The notes beneath the pieces were generated by a model, which saw nothing but the letters and a program-made list of their open reading frames with translations, ran no database searches and was not told the DNA's origin. Of a stretch of 64,000 nt of DNA, positions 34,484-46,345 are shown piece by piece; the stretch's first letter is position 1, and each line of letters starts with the position of its first letter. A program made the translations under genes and the position numbers. This DNA comes from Cordia subcordata (Eukaryota; Streptophyta; Magnoliopsida; Boraginales; Cordiaceae), in assembly GCA_028554755.1 (NCBI GenBank), contig JAPTOF010000012.1, forward strand, positions 4,307,501 through 4,371,500. The letters are read 5' to 3'.

Positions 34484-35820
34484 TAAGACGAACAAAATAT
34501 GAAATTGATTGATTATAATATCACTTTAAGAAATGTTAGAATAAATTGATTATAAGAATCTAATTAATGACTTTATATTTTGAAAGTTTGAAAAATAAAT
34601 TTTAAGTAAAATTTATAAAAAGCCTCATATTTAATGTTGGCTTCAGGCCCTCAAATATATTGAGATGGGCCTATGTCACCCTAGGATCCTATACTATAAT
34701 TTTATTTTATTTAGCGTGATAAGGAGATCATGTGAATAAGGAGAAAGAGTCTCTACTGCCTCATTTCACATCGGTTTTAAGTAAGATAGATTTTTAATTT
34801 ATAATAACTTGCACTTGCTACTACTATCATCACGTGTTTTACTATTTTGGCTCAATTGGTTAGACGTGTTGACATACCAATAATTGAGCCTTGATTATTA
34901 TACACACTGCTAATTTATCATAGTAAACGATTGTTTTTAGTTTTCGACTAGGCAAAATAAGTCCTGTGCATACGTACTGGACCTAATACACATTAAACAA
35001 ATATTATTTTAATATATTTTTATAAATTGTTTAAAAATATAAATTGTTAAGAACTGACAAGCAAATAAAAGAAAAGTATAAGACCTCAAAATTCTAAAAT
35101 ATGTAAAGGAAAGTGTCTGAAACTAAAAAAAATATATGATTCTCAATAATATTTATATTTTGACATGCATAAGGATGTCATTTGTTCTCAAAATTGCTCC
35201 TACTTATGTAAGTCAGCAAAATAAACTCAATCCTCAGGACAATACATGATTGTCCAACCAAAACAAGAAGAAAGAAGATATAACTTTGTAAATGACAAAG
35301 AATAATAGACCTATTTCACAAAATATTTTTTTAAACAATAAGCCACAAATATTAAATAAATTTATATCAAATTCGCACTAACACTTATATAGTTGTACGT
35401 TCTTTTTATGGATGAGATTCTCTTCTCACTCACTTTTGGTCCAAAACTTTTAACTTAAAATTTCAGCCATTTATTCTACTCTTAAAACAATAAGATTGTC
35501 GATGAGGCTAAGAAAAAGAAAAAATCAATGACGTTAAGAGTAAAAAGAAAACAAACAAACAAAATTAATTAGAAAATAAAATATTTAGAAGTGAAAAACA
35601 CTACGGTCTTTTAGTTTAGACCTCATTTCAATTTTTGCTAGTATAGGATTTAGCAAGTGGTAAAATATCATCTTAGCAAAAAGAAAAAATAGACAAATAT
35701 AAATAGAAAAAATGGGCACACACAACCAAAAAAAAAATGAAATTGACATTTAAAATTGAAGAAAAGAAAAAGAAAATATTGTTTCAATTGTATATGGAAG
35801 GAGAGAAGACTTAAAAATAA

Positions 35821-36985
35821 AGGTAAAATGCACCAGACCCACCAGACCCCCCGCGGTATACAATAAGTGCATAGCACTCTCTTTTAGTGTCAAAAGTCAG
35901 ACATCACACCCTTAAGCTTTTTAAAAGTATCATCACACCCCCTTAAACAGTTAACTAACAATAACGGTGTTAAATTTTATAATAAAACGACTTTACTACC
36001 CCTATTACATCTTATTCTAATAATGGTACACTCTTTTTTTTCCTCTCACCTCACCACTATCCCCTATCCCCTATCCCCTATCCCCTATCCCCTATCCAAC
36101 CACCTACCCTTCTCCTATCTGTTGATATGCTAAAACAACACTTAACTGATTGCTTAAGAACATGTATACATTCTCAAAATCAAGAATAACTTCATTGATT
36201 ACTTGATGCTTCCTAGTTCCCGCAGAGGATGGTGGATTAAGTGAATCGGTTCCCAACATTTCTAGAGCATATATGGATCAGTTGCTAAAAGGGACATTAT
36301 TATAGTTTATTAAAGGTTATAACGTCAAGGATGGTTAATTTAGTTGGTCAAGACACAAAAAGTATTTTAAGTTGAAATGTTATTGTAGTGACAGTCTTTA
36401 CGGTCTCTAAAAAATGGCTACATAAATCGAAATAAAAAATTTTGTTAGAGTCACATTAAAAACAATTGCAGACAACTTCATCAAAATTTGTTGGTCAATT
36501 GGAGACATCCCGATCAAAGACACTTGAAGAAGAAGAAGAAGGAGAACAAGGTTGCTGCCCAAATTTCAATAATTCCGTCATCTTCGATCATCAATCCAAT
36601 CAAATCACAAAAGATCAATAATAGCAACTTGTACATAATTATTAAGGTGAAGGTGAGGGTAGGGGTGATGAGGTGGTGGAGGATGGGGGTGACAGGATGG
36701 GTGGCTGTGTAGGGGATGGGAGTAAGGTGAGAGGAAAAAAGAAAAAGTGTATAATAATTAAAGTAAAAATAATCCACCAAAAAAAATAGAGTAAAAATGT
36801 AAAAGATGTGATAGGGGTATTAAAGTCATTTCATTATAAAATTTAACACAATTAGTGTTAGTTAATTGTTTAAGGGGGTGTGATGATACTTTTAAAAGCT
36901 TAGGGGTATGATGTGTGATTTTTGATATACAGGGGGTTGCTATGCACTTATCGTAGATCACAAAGGGATTCGGTGTATTTTATCT
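35821..36985. mobile_element. Mutator-like element with long TIRs and perfect 9-bp TSD, copy B only
   Basis: Ends AGGTAAAATGCACCAGACCC and (complement) AGATAAAATACACCGAATCCC begin inverted repeats that can be followed for about 190 bp, with patchy similarity to about 300 bp. Flanks TAAAAATAA at 35812-35820 and 36986-36994 are identical. Copy A has the unoccupied site (TTAAAAATAATAAG near 17385). The interior has (CTATCCC)5 at 36057-36091 and no transposase. Confidence 0.95.
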
Positions 36986-37810
36986 TAAAAATAATAAGAA
37001 AAGTTATTTTTGGGTAGTATATAATTTATCCGCCATACTTTAAGCCCTCAAGAAAATCATAGAAAATAATATACAAAAATTGTGTGCATGTGTGTGTTAT
37101 TCTAATCGAGGAACGTAGAAGAAGCTGACAACAAAGAAGTTTTCATTTGACAAAAAAAAAGAAGTTTTTAGAAGTTCCCAGTCATGCAAAACATTGCTTC
37201 GTGAAAGACATTTAATATAAATTCCTTGAAAGACAATAGTACCCCTCGTGTAAAACTTTAGTACATTATAAAGCAAGGACAAGAATATAATTTCGCATAT
37301 TTTGTTAGATGCTTTTTGTGAAGGGCATTATGGGAAATGAAAAATCAAATATAAAATCAATAACTGGTGGTATAACTCTTCACTGCACAAAGCAAGCTAC
37401 TGATATCACACATGGACGAAATTACCCGCAATTTTCTCTTTTAGTATATAATTGAGATATTTTGAAAAGACAAAGCCCTAGCTTAATTTGTTGGTAAAGA
37501 CATATTGTTGCATGAACTTCGGTAAATTTAGTAGTATCCAATGTGAAAAAGATGTTGAAATTCATACTTTAACAGCCAGCCAGTTAGGTCTTGAAACGCC
37601 TTTTTTTTCTCGAAAGAATAGGAAAAAAACAAAAAAAAAAAAAGAGAACTTCACTTTGAAGGAGACAAAGCTAAATCACAAAATAGATCATTTTACAAAA
37701 TATTTCACTCTTTCTACTTTTTCAAAAAACGATTAATTTTGAAATGTCCCCAAAATAATTATTGTTACTAAAATGAGTCCAGACTATTATAATAAATATA
37801 TGTTTGTGAG

Positions 37811-38775
37811 AAAACTTATATCGTGAACCCATAGGTACACAGTGCAACGAGTACCTACGGTTGAAAATGTACTGAACAAACAGCTTATCAGTATTGAACA
37901 AAGATCATCTACGAATTTTATTAAACAAATAGCTTATGAATACTTAATAAATAATCTTTTTATTTTGAACAAATTTATGTGGTTGTTTTTATGTATAGAT
38001 ATTTATTAATTTTACACTTGTCAACAGATATTGTGATGGTCTATGTATTTTACTAGACAAATATCTTATGAATACTGAACAAATAATCTTTTTATTCTGA
38101 ACAAATATTTGTGACTGTTTTTATGTATAGATGTTTATCAATTTTATACTTGTTAATAGATATTGTGATGATTTGTAGATTTTACTGGACAAATAGATTA
38201 TTAAATAATGAACAAATAATCTTTTTGTTTTAAACAAATATCTGAGACTGTTTTTATGTATAAATATTTCTATGAATTTTACTGGACAAATAACTAATGA
38301 ATACTGAACAAATAGTCTTTTTATTTTAAACAAATATATGTGGCTGTTTTCATGTAAAGATGTTTGTTAATTTTACGCTTGTCAATATATATTATGATAC
38401 TTTATGGATTTTACTGGACAAATAGCTTATAAATATTGAATAAATAGTCTTTTTATTTTGAATAAATATCTATAACTGTTTTTATATATAAATATTTGTC
38501 GATAGATATTGTGATGATTTGTAGATTTTACTGAACAAACAGTTTATAAGAGGAGAAGAGAGAGAGAAAGACGGCATCGAAGAGAGCTTGAAGCATGCGG
38601 TACGGTGGCTTGGTGGTGACGTGATGATCAGAGAAGAAGAAAAAAGAGAAGAAGAGAGAAAGCAAAGGAGAGAGAAAGAAGAGGATAGAGAAATTTACGA
38701 TTGATCTGTTTTTTTTTTTTTAAAGTATCGTACATTATGCTCTGTGTTCTTATAAATGTATGATATAATTTATAC
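37811..38775. mobile_element. Mutator-like element with ~130-bp tandem repeats, copy B counterpart
   Basis: Same position and organisation as 18606-19654: flanks GTTTGTGAG (37802-37810) and ATTTGCGAC (38776-38784) are a decayed 9-bp duplication. The repeated unit with CTTTTTATTYTGAACAAA recurs near 37955, 38085, 38220, 38317 and 38450. Confidence 0.68.
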
Positions 38776-39652
38776 ATTTGCGACGGTTCTTTATCTTGAC
38801 GTAATAAACACGAAACAGTTGGGAACTGACGTTGACGCTCTGCTAAAACACACAGAAATAAGATATATCAGATTAACTTTATTATATTAAGTCGTCCAAT
38901 GTGCCTAAATATTTAATAAAATCTAATTTTGTCATTGTCTAACACGACACCCTCTTCCCAGCACTCAATCTCCCACCACAAAGCTTTGGAGGAAGAAAAG
39001 GTAGTATAACCGTGACTATCACGTTTTGAGCTTGTATCGTTGGCAATAATTTTATTTTACATTTTCTATTCGCTGTTTGAAGTTTTATTACTTATTGTCT
39101 ATCAAACAGTTCTTTATAAATAAATGTCAACAGTTATAGATCATTGTAAATGATCTTTTTAAAATAATTTTTTCAATTATAATTAAAAATAATAGAAAAT
39201 TATCTAATATTCACTATAAGTATTTGGAAAATTAACGTAAAAATTATACCAGATAGTACTCAGCAAAAACTATATATGTAGCTTATATAAAAGAATGGTT
39301 AGATCAAATAGTCATCAAAAGTTTTCTTTTTATATTAAATAATGGTTAAAAATTTTAACTGGTGTTGCCATATATTTAAAAATATTGTAACGTGTTTCCA
39401 TCAAAATGCAGGCAAAGAGGTCCAAATCTACATTTTTTTTTTTAGTTTTTACTTTGTACCTCAATATGCAAGTGACTATATTAATATAGACGGATACTTA
39501 CAAAGCTGGGGTCCTATTTTTTGACAACAATGGGGTCCATTGCTTAAGTAATGTTTTGACGTAATGCGGAGACTGTTTTTTTTTTTCCCCATATTCTCAA
39601 CAATCGAAATTAAATGGCATTTACGTGCATAAATAACTGCGAACGCGTGGCC

Positions 39653-39665
39653 TATATATATATAT
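39653..39665 (+). promoter_or_regulatory. TATA box of HMA gene copy B
   Basis: TATATATATATAT, 56 bp before the ATG, with a TGACGTAA motif upstream at 39557-39564. Both are conserved in copy A. Confidence 0.7.
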
Positions 39666-39720
39666 TTGTCGAGCTCCAGGGCTTCTTTACTCTCCCTCGT
39701 GGCTACTTTAGATATACAAA

Positions 39721-40556
39721 ATGAAGGTACACTTTAAATTAAATTTATTGATTTGGAAGATATAGAATTCTTACTTTAGAATAAAATTCGTTAGGCTAAC
39801 ATGATTTAATTTTTTCACTTTTAAATTTGGAAACAGCAAAAGATTGTCATTGAAGTGTGTATGAATGATGACAAATACCGGAAGAAAGCCCTGAAAATAG
39901 CCGTTGGCCGACGTGGTGAGAAATTCTTATATTATTGTGTGTGTGCGTGTGTGTTTTTTAATATAGAAAACTTTCATTGTATGTACATGCATGTAGGTCG
40001 AAGAAAGGACGATATACACTGGTTTTTTTTTTTTTTTTTCAAATAAAATATCTTGCGTTTTGCTAGAAATCGGTCCAAGGACTTGAATTTATGACCTCTA
40101 GATTACATGACGATTGATAACATGCATTAATGTTGTGTTGTGTCTTATATTTTCCAATGAAACAAATTTGAATTCTTGTTTGCAGTTACAAGACTAACAA
40201 ATAACAAAATTTCAGATTCATTATTAAGAATATATACTCATATACATATATTTGTGTGCCTCTTTTTTTTTTTTTTTTTTCAATTTGCAGGTATTATATC
40301 AGCAGCTTTACAGGGACAGGACAAAATAGAGGTGATTGGTGAAGGTGTTGATCCCGCGGAGTTAACAACTACGTTAAGAAAGAAAGTTGGGTTTGCTCAG
40401 CTGCTAAGCGTTAGTGCAGAAGATGATAAGAAGGATGACAAGAAAGATGATAAGCCTCCGGCGTGGCCTTACTATGATATTGGTGTGCCTTTCTACCCCC
40501 AAATTTATGAGGTTAGGGAGCCCAGCTCTGTCGATCCATGCTGCACCATCATGTGA
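39721..40556 (+). CDS. Small HMA-domain isoprenylated (HIPP-like) protein, copy B, 116 aa, three exons
   Basis: Exons 39721-39726, 39837-39915 and 40291-40556, joined by GT-AG introns in phases 0 and 1 (donors GTACAC and GTGAGA, acceptors AACAG and TTGCAG). The protein begins MKQKIVIEVCMNDDKYRKKA; residues about 3-66 form one HMA beta-alpha-beta-beta-alpha-beta fold, with KIEVIGEGVDPAELTTTLRK as the strand 3 and helix 2 part. An Asp/Lys-rich linker (about 75-85) and a Pro/Tyr tail follow, ending DPCCTIM: CTIM is a CaaX box, predicting farnesylation and membrane attachment. The metal loop, normally MxCxxC, reads CMNDDKY here, so classical metal chelation is unlikely. Related cereal small-HMA proteins are bound by blast-fungus effectors; a role in immunity or susceptibility is inference only. 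The 6-nt first exon makes the true start easy to miss. Confidence 0.9.
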
Positions 40557-42306
40557 ACATAGCATCGAATGTTTTATATGGAGCTAGAAGAGTATCAAAA
40601 GAGTATTGGATTTGATTCCAAGAGGATTCTTTTGTAGCATGACTGAAATTATACGTGTTAGAAGTGTTTGACGGTACTTTTTTGAATGTTTATAAGTATT
40701 TAACATATATAATTTCAGTCGCAACCCAAAAGAATTCTCTCTTGAACTTAAATCCATGCTCTTTCGGTATCATGCTTTTTGTTTTGAGTGCTTATATCAC
40801 TATGCATGGGCTTATGCATTCTAAATAGTACAAGCAAGGAATTATATATAGAGTATTATGTCCGAGATAGCTATATAAACTCTTGCATGGGAATCTTTTA
40901 TATTGGAGGTATTTGTAAGTAACGAAGAATTGCATAGAAAGTTCACTTTCTGATGATGAAATTATCTGTTGTTAAGCATCAAATATCCCTAGATTTTTAT
41001 TTTTCTTTTTCTTTGCTCGATGGCTAATCAATTTTAACAAATATACACATTATTATTTTATCAATCGCCAAAAAAATAAAAAAAATGTATGAGGAAGTGA
41101 GGAATAATAGGGAGCACTAAATGGGTTAAATTAGTCAGTATCAACTTTTAAACTCATAAAAAAATACTTTTAAATGTCTAAAAATTGAGCCAAATAGAAT
41201 CTAAATTTTTTACCTACATCTCAACTATTCCACAACTAAACCTACGACAATGTTGATGTAGATGCCCTAGATAGTAGAGTTCACATGTAGGAGATTAGGT
41301 TGGACTTATATAATCCACATGTATGATATTTTGCATATCCGATTAATTCTATTTGGTGGACTTGAATATTCACTAAATAAAGCTTGGTATAGTGTTACTG
41401 TTAACAATTTGTGGATATAGGGAGGAACCAGAATTCGTACATGGAGGAACCAACCCCGGTCTTTACTTTTTTTCTTCTATTTCATGTAGAAAACCGGAGT
41501 CTTCCGGCAAAAGAATAAAAATAATATTGTGGTAATATGTGGTTTCACGCAACTGTTTATCCGTCTTACTAATATTTCATTTGTAATTAATGAGCAAAAA
41601 GATTGGGATTTTTTATTTTTAATCTCAGTAACAAGAACTCTATATTTGACTCTTTTCAATTATATGCATAACCTGCTGCACATTTTTAACAATACTTTCT
41701 GATGTGTGACTCTGAGTAAAAGTAGTTGTATATAAAGTGCCATCATAATTTCAAGTAATAAATCGAGGTAAAAATTCCAAAGCAATAAATTTACGGTTTA
41801 ATATTTTTAAAAAAGGATTCAATCTTCATCTTGCGTAACGACTCCACAATTCACGTTATTGTTCACATGGTGACAAATAATTTGTATTACATTGGAAGTA
41901 TGTTATAGATATAGATATAGGTGGGTCAAAGACTACTATTGTGGCTCAAAACAAACTTAAGTTTCATCTTGAATACCTCTCATGAAGTTTAATTTGTTTG
42001 CCTCCAAAGCTGCTAGCCCGTCAAAGGGGTTAAGATTTGATGCGTCACTTTTGAGTCGTTGTAATCAAAGATAGCAAATGTTAATAAACAACCAAAAGTT
42101 TTGGTCATTGAGGAGAGAGACATGGAAACGGAAGAGAAAATGATAGAATGTGAGAAAGAGAGAAAAAAGAGAAAATAAGAGTGATTAAAATTTTAAGTGT
42201 AAAAATTATCGAGAACTGTATCATCACTTTTTAAAACATTTTGTGTACTTAGTAGGCGAAGCCACAATTAGCACAACTTTTGGCACGAATCCGCCCCACA
42301 CTTAGA
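40557..42306. other. Intergenic 3' of HMA gene B, no gene seen
   Basis: No gene supported. The first about 300 bp probably hold the 3' UTR; no clear polyadenylation site is assigned. Other frames are short and low in coding character. Confidence 0.55.
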
Positions 42307-42532
42307 GGGCTCGTTTATATTGGTTTTTTTTTTTAAAGTACTTTTTTTAACACTTTTAAAAAAATATTTTTTGGAAAAATTGAAAATATTAACTTTTGGA
42401 AAAAGTTGTATTTGAAATTTTTTTACAATTTCAAGTATTTTGAAAGTCAAGCTAAATAATTATTACAAAAAAATATAATTTTTTTAAAAAAAATTTTTTC
42501 CAGAAAAGTTAAACCAATCCAAACAAACCCTC
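42307..42532. mobile_element. Harbinger-type MITE, family 1, copy M5
   Basis: GGGCTCGTTTATATTGG and AAACCAATCCAAACAAACCC form the ends; 226 bp. The flanking triplets (AGA/TCA) do not match, so the target is eroded or shifted. Confidence 0.75.
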
Positions 42533-42625
42533 AAGTCCTCAAATCAATCTGAAATAGTTTTAGCATTACCACGAAAGTGTTGAAAGACCAGCTTTTGGAG
42601 CTATTGCCTAATCCTACACGCAAGT

Positions 42626-42958
42626 TGTTGGGGAAAAAACATGCCAACACGAAGAATACGAGAAGAAATAACGGACACAAGAATTACGTGGTTCGGCTTT
42701 AAAGCCTACGTCCACGGGCAGCAGAGAATAATTCTATTATTAATCACGAATGCTACAAGGCTCTCACTTTGGTTTCTCTCTCACACATAACATAATGAGC
42801 ATTGCCACATATTTATAGTGCAAAGGTTTCCTAAACCTATTAAGCAGAAAAGACAACTAATTAATTATGGGCTACAAAAGGTAACAAGCGAATAAGGTAA
42901 AATGCTAACAAGGAAATCTGCTATTTTTGTTGCCCAAGGATACGGGCCACATTCAACA
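42626..42958 (-). repeat. 3' LTR of copia element 2
   Basis: 333 bp, TGTTGGGG to CAACA. Polypurine tract is at 42959-42976 (complement of AAATCTCCATCTTGGCAC), directly inside the LTR. Confidence 0.95.
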
Positions 42959-43029
42959 AATCTCCATCTTGGCACGTATTCGCTCCAATCAATATACCAT
43001 CATCCCTGCAGCCAACTGCCTCTAAGAGC

Positions 43030-44673
43030 TCAATGCTTCGCACCGCAAATAGCAACCAAGTCAAAGCAATGTGTAAACTTGCTGACTGGAACCACCTTAG
43101 TCATCATATCTACTGGATTCTCATGGGTAGATATCTTCTGCACCGATATGATTCCTTGTGATACAACATCTCTGATAAAATGATATCTGATATCAATGTG
43201 TTTAGTCCTCTCATGATACATCTGATTCTTCGTCAGATGGATTGCACTTTGGCTATCACAAAAGACTGTACTTGTATCTTGCTGCAGTCCAAGATCACGA
43301 ACCAGGCCTTGTAACCACATGGCCTCCTTCACAGCTTCTGCAATTGCCATGTACTCCACTTCAGTAGTCGACAATGCCACAGTAGACTGTAATGTCGCTT
43401 TCCAACTGATAGCACATCCAGAGAGAGAGTAAACACGTAACCCGTCAGAGATCTTCTCTTATTAAGGTCACCCGCAAAGTCTGAATCACAATAACCCACC
43501 AACCTCGCGCAATCTCCAGTCATCTTGCTAAATAGAAATCCTATATTCGCAGTGCCACGCAAATATCGCATTATCCATTTCACCGCTTCCCAGTGTGTTT
43601 TCCCAGGTGATGCCATATACCTGTTCACAACACTAACTGCATGTGAAATATCAGGACGAGTACACACCATAGCATACATTAAGCTACCAACAGCACTCGA
43701 GTATGGAACATGAGACATATGCTCCACCTCCTCCTCAGTTTTCGGTGACAAATCTGCAGACAACTTGAAATGAGCAGCAAGCGGCACACTCACAGGCTTA
43801 GCTTTAAGCATCCCGAAACGCTCCAGCACCTTCTCAATATAACTCTGTTGAGATAAGAACAGCTTCCCAGCATTTATATCTTTGTGAATCTCCATGCCAA
43901 GAATCTTCTTCGCTGCTCCAAGATCCTTCATCTTAAACTCATCATCTAGCTGCTTCTTTAATTCTTCGATGGCGGACATGCTTCTAGCAGCAATAAGTAT
44001 GTCATCGACATACAACAACAAGTACACAAACGAACCATCCGGAAGCTTCTTGAAATATACACAGTTGTCATAAGCACTCTTTGTGTATCCAGCACCTACC
44101 ATAAATGTGTCAAATCTCTTATACCATTGCCGAAGTGACTGCTTCAACCCATACAAGGACTTCTTTAGTTTGCAAACATGGTTCTCCTTTCCAGGAACTA
44201 TATACCCCTCCGGTTGACTCATGTAAATTTGCCCTTCAAGATCACCATGCAAAAACGCCGTTTTCACATTTAGCTGCTCAAGCTCTAAGTCATGAAGAGC
44301 AACCAAGGCAAGTAAAACCCTGATAGAACTATGCTTCACAACCGGAGAGAACACTTTGTTGAAGTCAACACCCTCCTTTTGTGTACAGCCTTTTGCCACC
44401 AACCGTGCCTTGTATCGAGGGCCTTCAACCCCTGGAGTACCTTCCTTTTTTCTTGTAAACCCATTTGCAACCGACAACTCGCTGTCCTTTAGGCAATTCA
44501 ACAAGCTCCCACGTTTGATTCTTATGAAGAGACTCAATCTCCTCACTCATGGCACCCACCCACTGAGCAGAATCTTTCTCAGATATGGCCTCTTTGTATG
44601 AATTCGGCTCATGTCCTTCAATTGTTTCGGCAACAGTCAAAGCATAAGCAACAAGATCAGCGTATTCGTACAT
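43030..44673 (-). pseudogene. Copia element 2 reverse transcriptase and RNase H, frameshifted, motif A Asp lost
   Basis: Pieces 44673-44425, 44546-43329 and 43380-43030. The RT shows ARLVAKGCTQKEGVDF, the motif C YVDDILIA (intact) and YGLKQSLRQWYKRFD. Motif A, normally (Q/x)MDVKTAFLHG, reads QLNVKTAFLHGDL, so its catalytic Asp is Asn. RNase H has CDSDFAG before, and [24 protein letters not shown] and [12 protein letters not shown] after, a frameshift near 43400. A second frameshift near 44500 separates the RT start. It would copy RNA to cDNA in an intact element. Confidence 0.88.
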
Positions 44674-46291
44674 TTAAGGCTCTCAAATCTGTCTCCTTTC
44701 TCGCCCAGTGGCAATGCTGTACTTCTGTTGTTCAGGCACATTTTGATCATGTACCTCAGTTGGTTGAGTCGGCTGAATTTGACTACTACTATTGCTAGAT
44801 GGAACATTTGGAACATCAGCAAATACCTCCACCTACTCTTTGACACCGTGGTCTAAACCAGCTACCACTTTCTCCTTTTCTTGGTCTAATAAAGCAGACT
44901 CATTGAATATGACATCCCTGCTGATGAGGAAACCTGGAGACTTTGGATCTATACACCACAACCTGTAACCTTTCCTCTCAGACGTATAGCCTAGAAATAT
45001 GCATTTCTTTGCCCTCGGCTCCAACTTGAGCGTATGCAGGGCAACCGAACACCCTCAATCGAGAGTAGTCAGCAGGCTTACCAGACCATAACTCAAAAGG
45101 AGTTTTCAATTCAATAGCTTTGGATGGAGACCTATTCACCAAGTAGCATGCCGTATTAACGGCTTTGGCCCAAAAGTCTTGACTCAAACCAGATTGGGAG
45201 AGCATACAACGAGCTCTCTCCACCAGAGTTCTATTCATGCGTTCTGCAACTCCATTCTGTTGTGGTGTCCCTACACATGTGCGGTGTCTCACAATGCCAT
45301 GTTTCCTGCAGAACTCATCAAACTCTTTATTGTAATATTCCAACCCATTGTCAGTCCTAAGACGTTTAATTTGTTTACCAGTCTGCTTCTCAATCAACGT
45401 CTTCCACTCGACAAATGTTGGAAACGCCTCATCTTTAGTTTTCAAGAAGTATACCCACACCATCCGAGAGTATGCATCAATGAAAGTGATGTAATACCTG
45501 GCACATTTCTTGGAAGGAACTTTATTAGGACCCCAAAGATCAGAATGAATATAATCAAGTGTACCTTTGGCGTTCTCCTGCCCCTTGCTGAACTTCACCC
45601 TTGTTTGCTTTCCAAAGACACAATGCTTGTAGAATTTAAGCTTTCCAGTTCTTTGTCTACAAAGCAAATCCCTCTTACTCAGCTCGGTCAGTCCCCTCTC
45701 GCTCATATGGCCCAACCTTTTGTGCCACAACTGCGTAGTTTCAGTATCACTCTCCTCGGATGTAACAGTTGCAACACCTGTAACTGTACTACCTTGAAGG
45801 ACATATAGGCCGCCAGTCAAGTTCCCTTTCAAGAACACAATTGCACCTTTGGTCACCTTTAAGACACCATTCTCACTTCGGAATTTGTATCCATGAGAAT
45901 CCAAACGCCCAAGAGAAATTAAGTTTTTCTTTAGCTCCGGTACATGCCAAAACTCAAGAGATCTTGTAATACCATCAAACATCTTGATATTTACTATGCC
46001 CATTCCTTCCACATTCAACGAAAGATCAGTGCCTAGAAAGACTTTCCCTTCTCTTTTGGAATAAGAAGAGAACCAGTCGCGCCTAAGACACGTATGGAAC
46101 GTTGCACCAGTATCAAGAATCCATTGATTATGCCACTGTGATCCACTCACAGTTAAAACTTCCCGGGTACTACTCGAGTTATCTCCATCATCACAAGACT
46201 TCCACCACATTAGCTGAATTCTCCACCTTTTTCTTTCCCTTTTTCGCTTTTGGACATTCTTTCTTAATGTGACCCTTTTCACCACACTCAA
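44637..46291 (-). pseudogene. Copia element 2 protease and integrase, frameshifted
   Basis: Main frame 46291-44978: protease WILDTGATFHTCL (intact catalytic DTGA); gag-pre-integrase HKRLGHMSERGLTELSKRD; integrase core with DYIHSDLWGP, RLRTDNGLEYYNKEF and GTPQQNGVAERMNRT carrying the D-D-E residues. The integrase zinc motif ends FYKHCVFGKQ where the family has a Cys before the xHC, so one ligand is Tyr. The C-terminal segment continues in other frames (45024-44833 with KKCIFLGYTSERKGYRLWCI; then 44846-44637), so at least one frameshift separates integrase from RT. Confidence 0.9.
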
Positions 46292-46345
46292 ACAAGCGTA
46301 GCTTCCTTGCTCTTGATTTTGACCTTGACTTGCTTTTCTTTCTAT
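46200..46345 (-). pseudogene. Copia element 2 zinc-knuckle segment between gag and protease
   Basis: In a third frame the minus strand reads LFECGEKGHIKKECPKAKKG, an intact C-X2-C-X4-H-X4-C nucleocapsid knuckle. It is out of frame with gag (stop after ENKGGS at about 46346) and with the protease, so two small indels flank it. Confidence 0.8.

Larger units (their letters stand above)
33330..40212 (+). repeat. Segmental duplication copy B (partner 14955-21320)
   Basis: Collinear with copy A. Begins inside the same MITE that copy A starts in (right part of family 1 element at 33330-33509). Copy B carries a Mutator-like insertion at 35821-36985 that copy A lacks, and lacks copy A's MITEs at 17623 and 19851. 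It leads without break into the intact HMA gene. Confidence 0.92.

Noticed and set aside
36057..36097. Considered as an interstitial telomere
   Set aside because: The unit is CTATCCC, not CCCTAAA, and the array is only about 40 bp inside a transposon.
36488..36961. Open frames of 67-88 codons in the Mutator-like insertion
   Set aside because: They lie in the terminal inverted repeat and low-complexity GGTGATG sequence; no transposase motif.
45179..45808. Plus-strand frame of 209 codons
   Set aside because: Antisense to the copia integrase; long only because the integrase strand has a low frequency of complementary stops.
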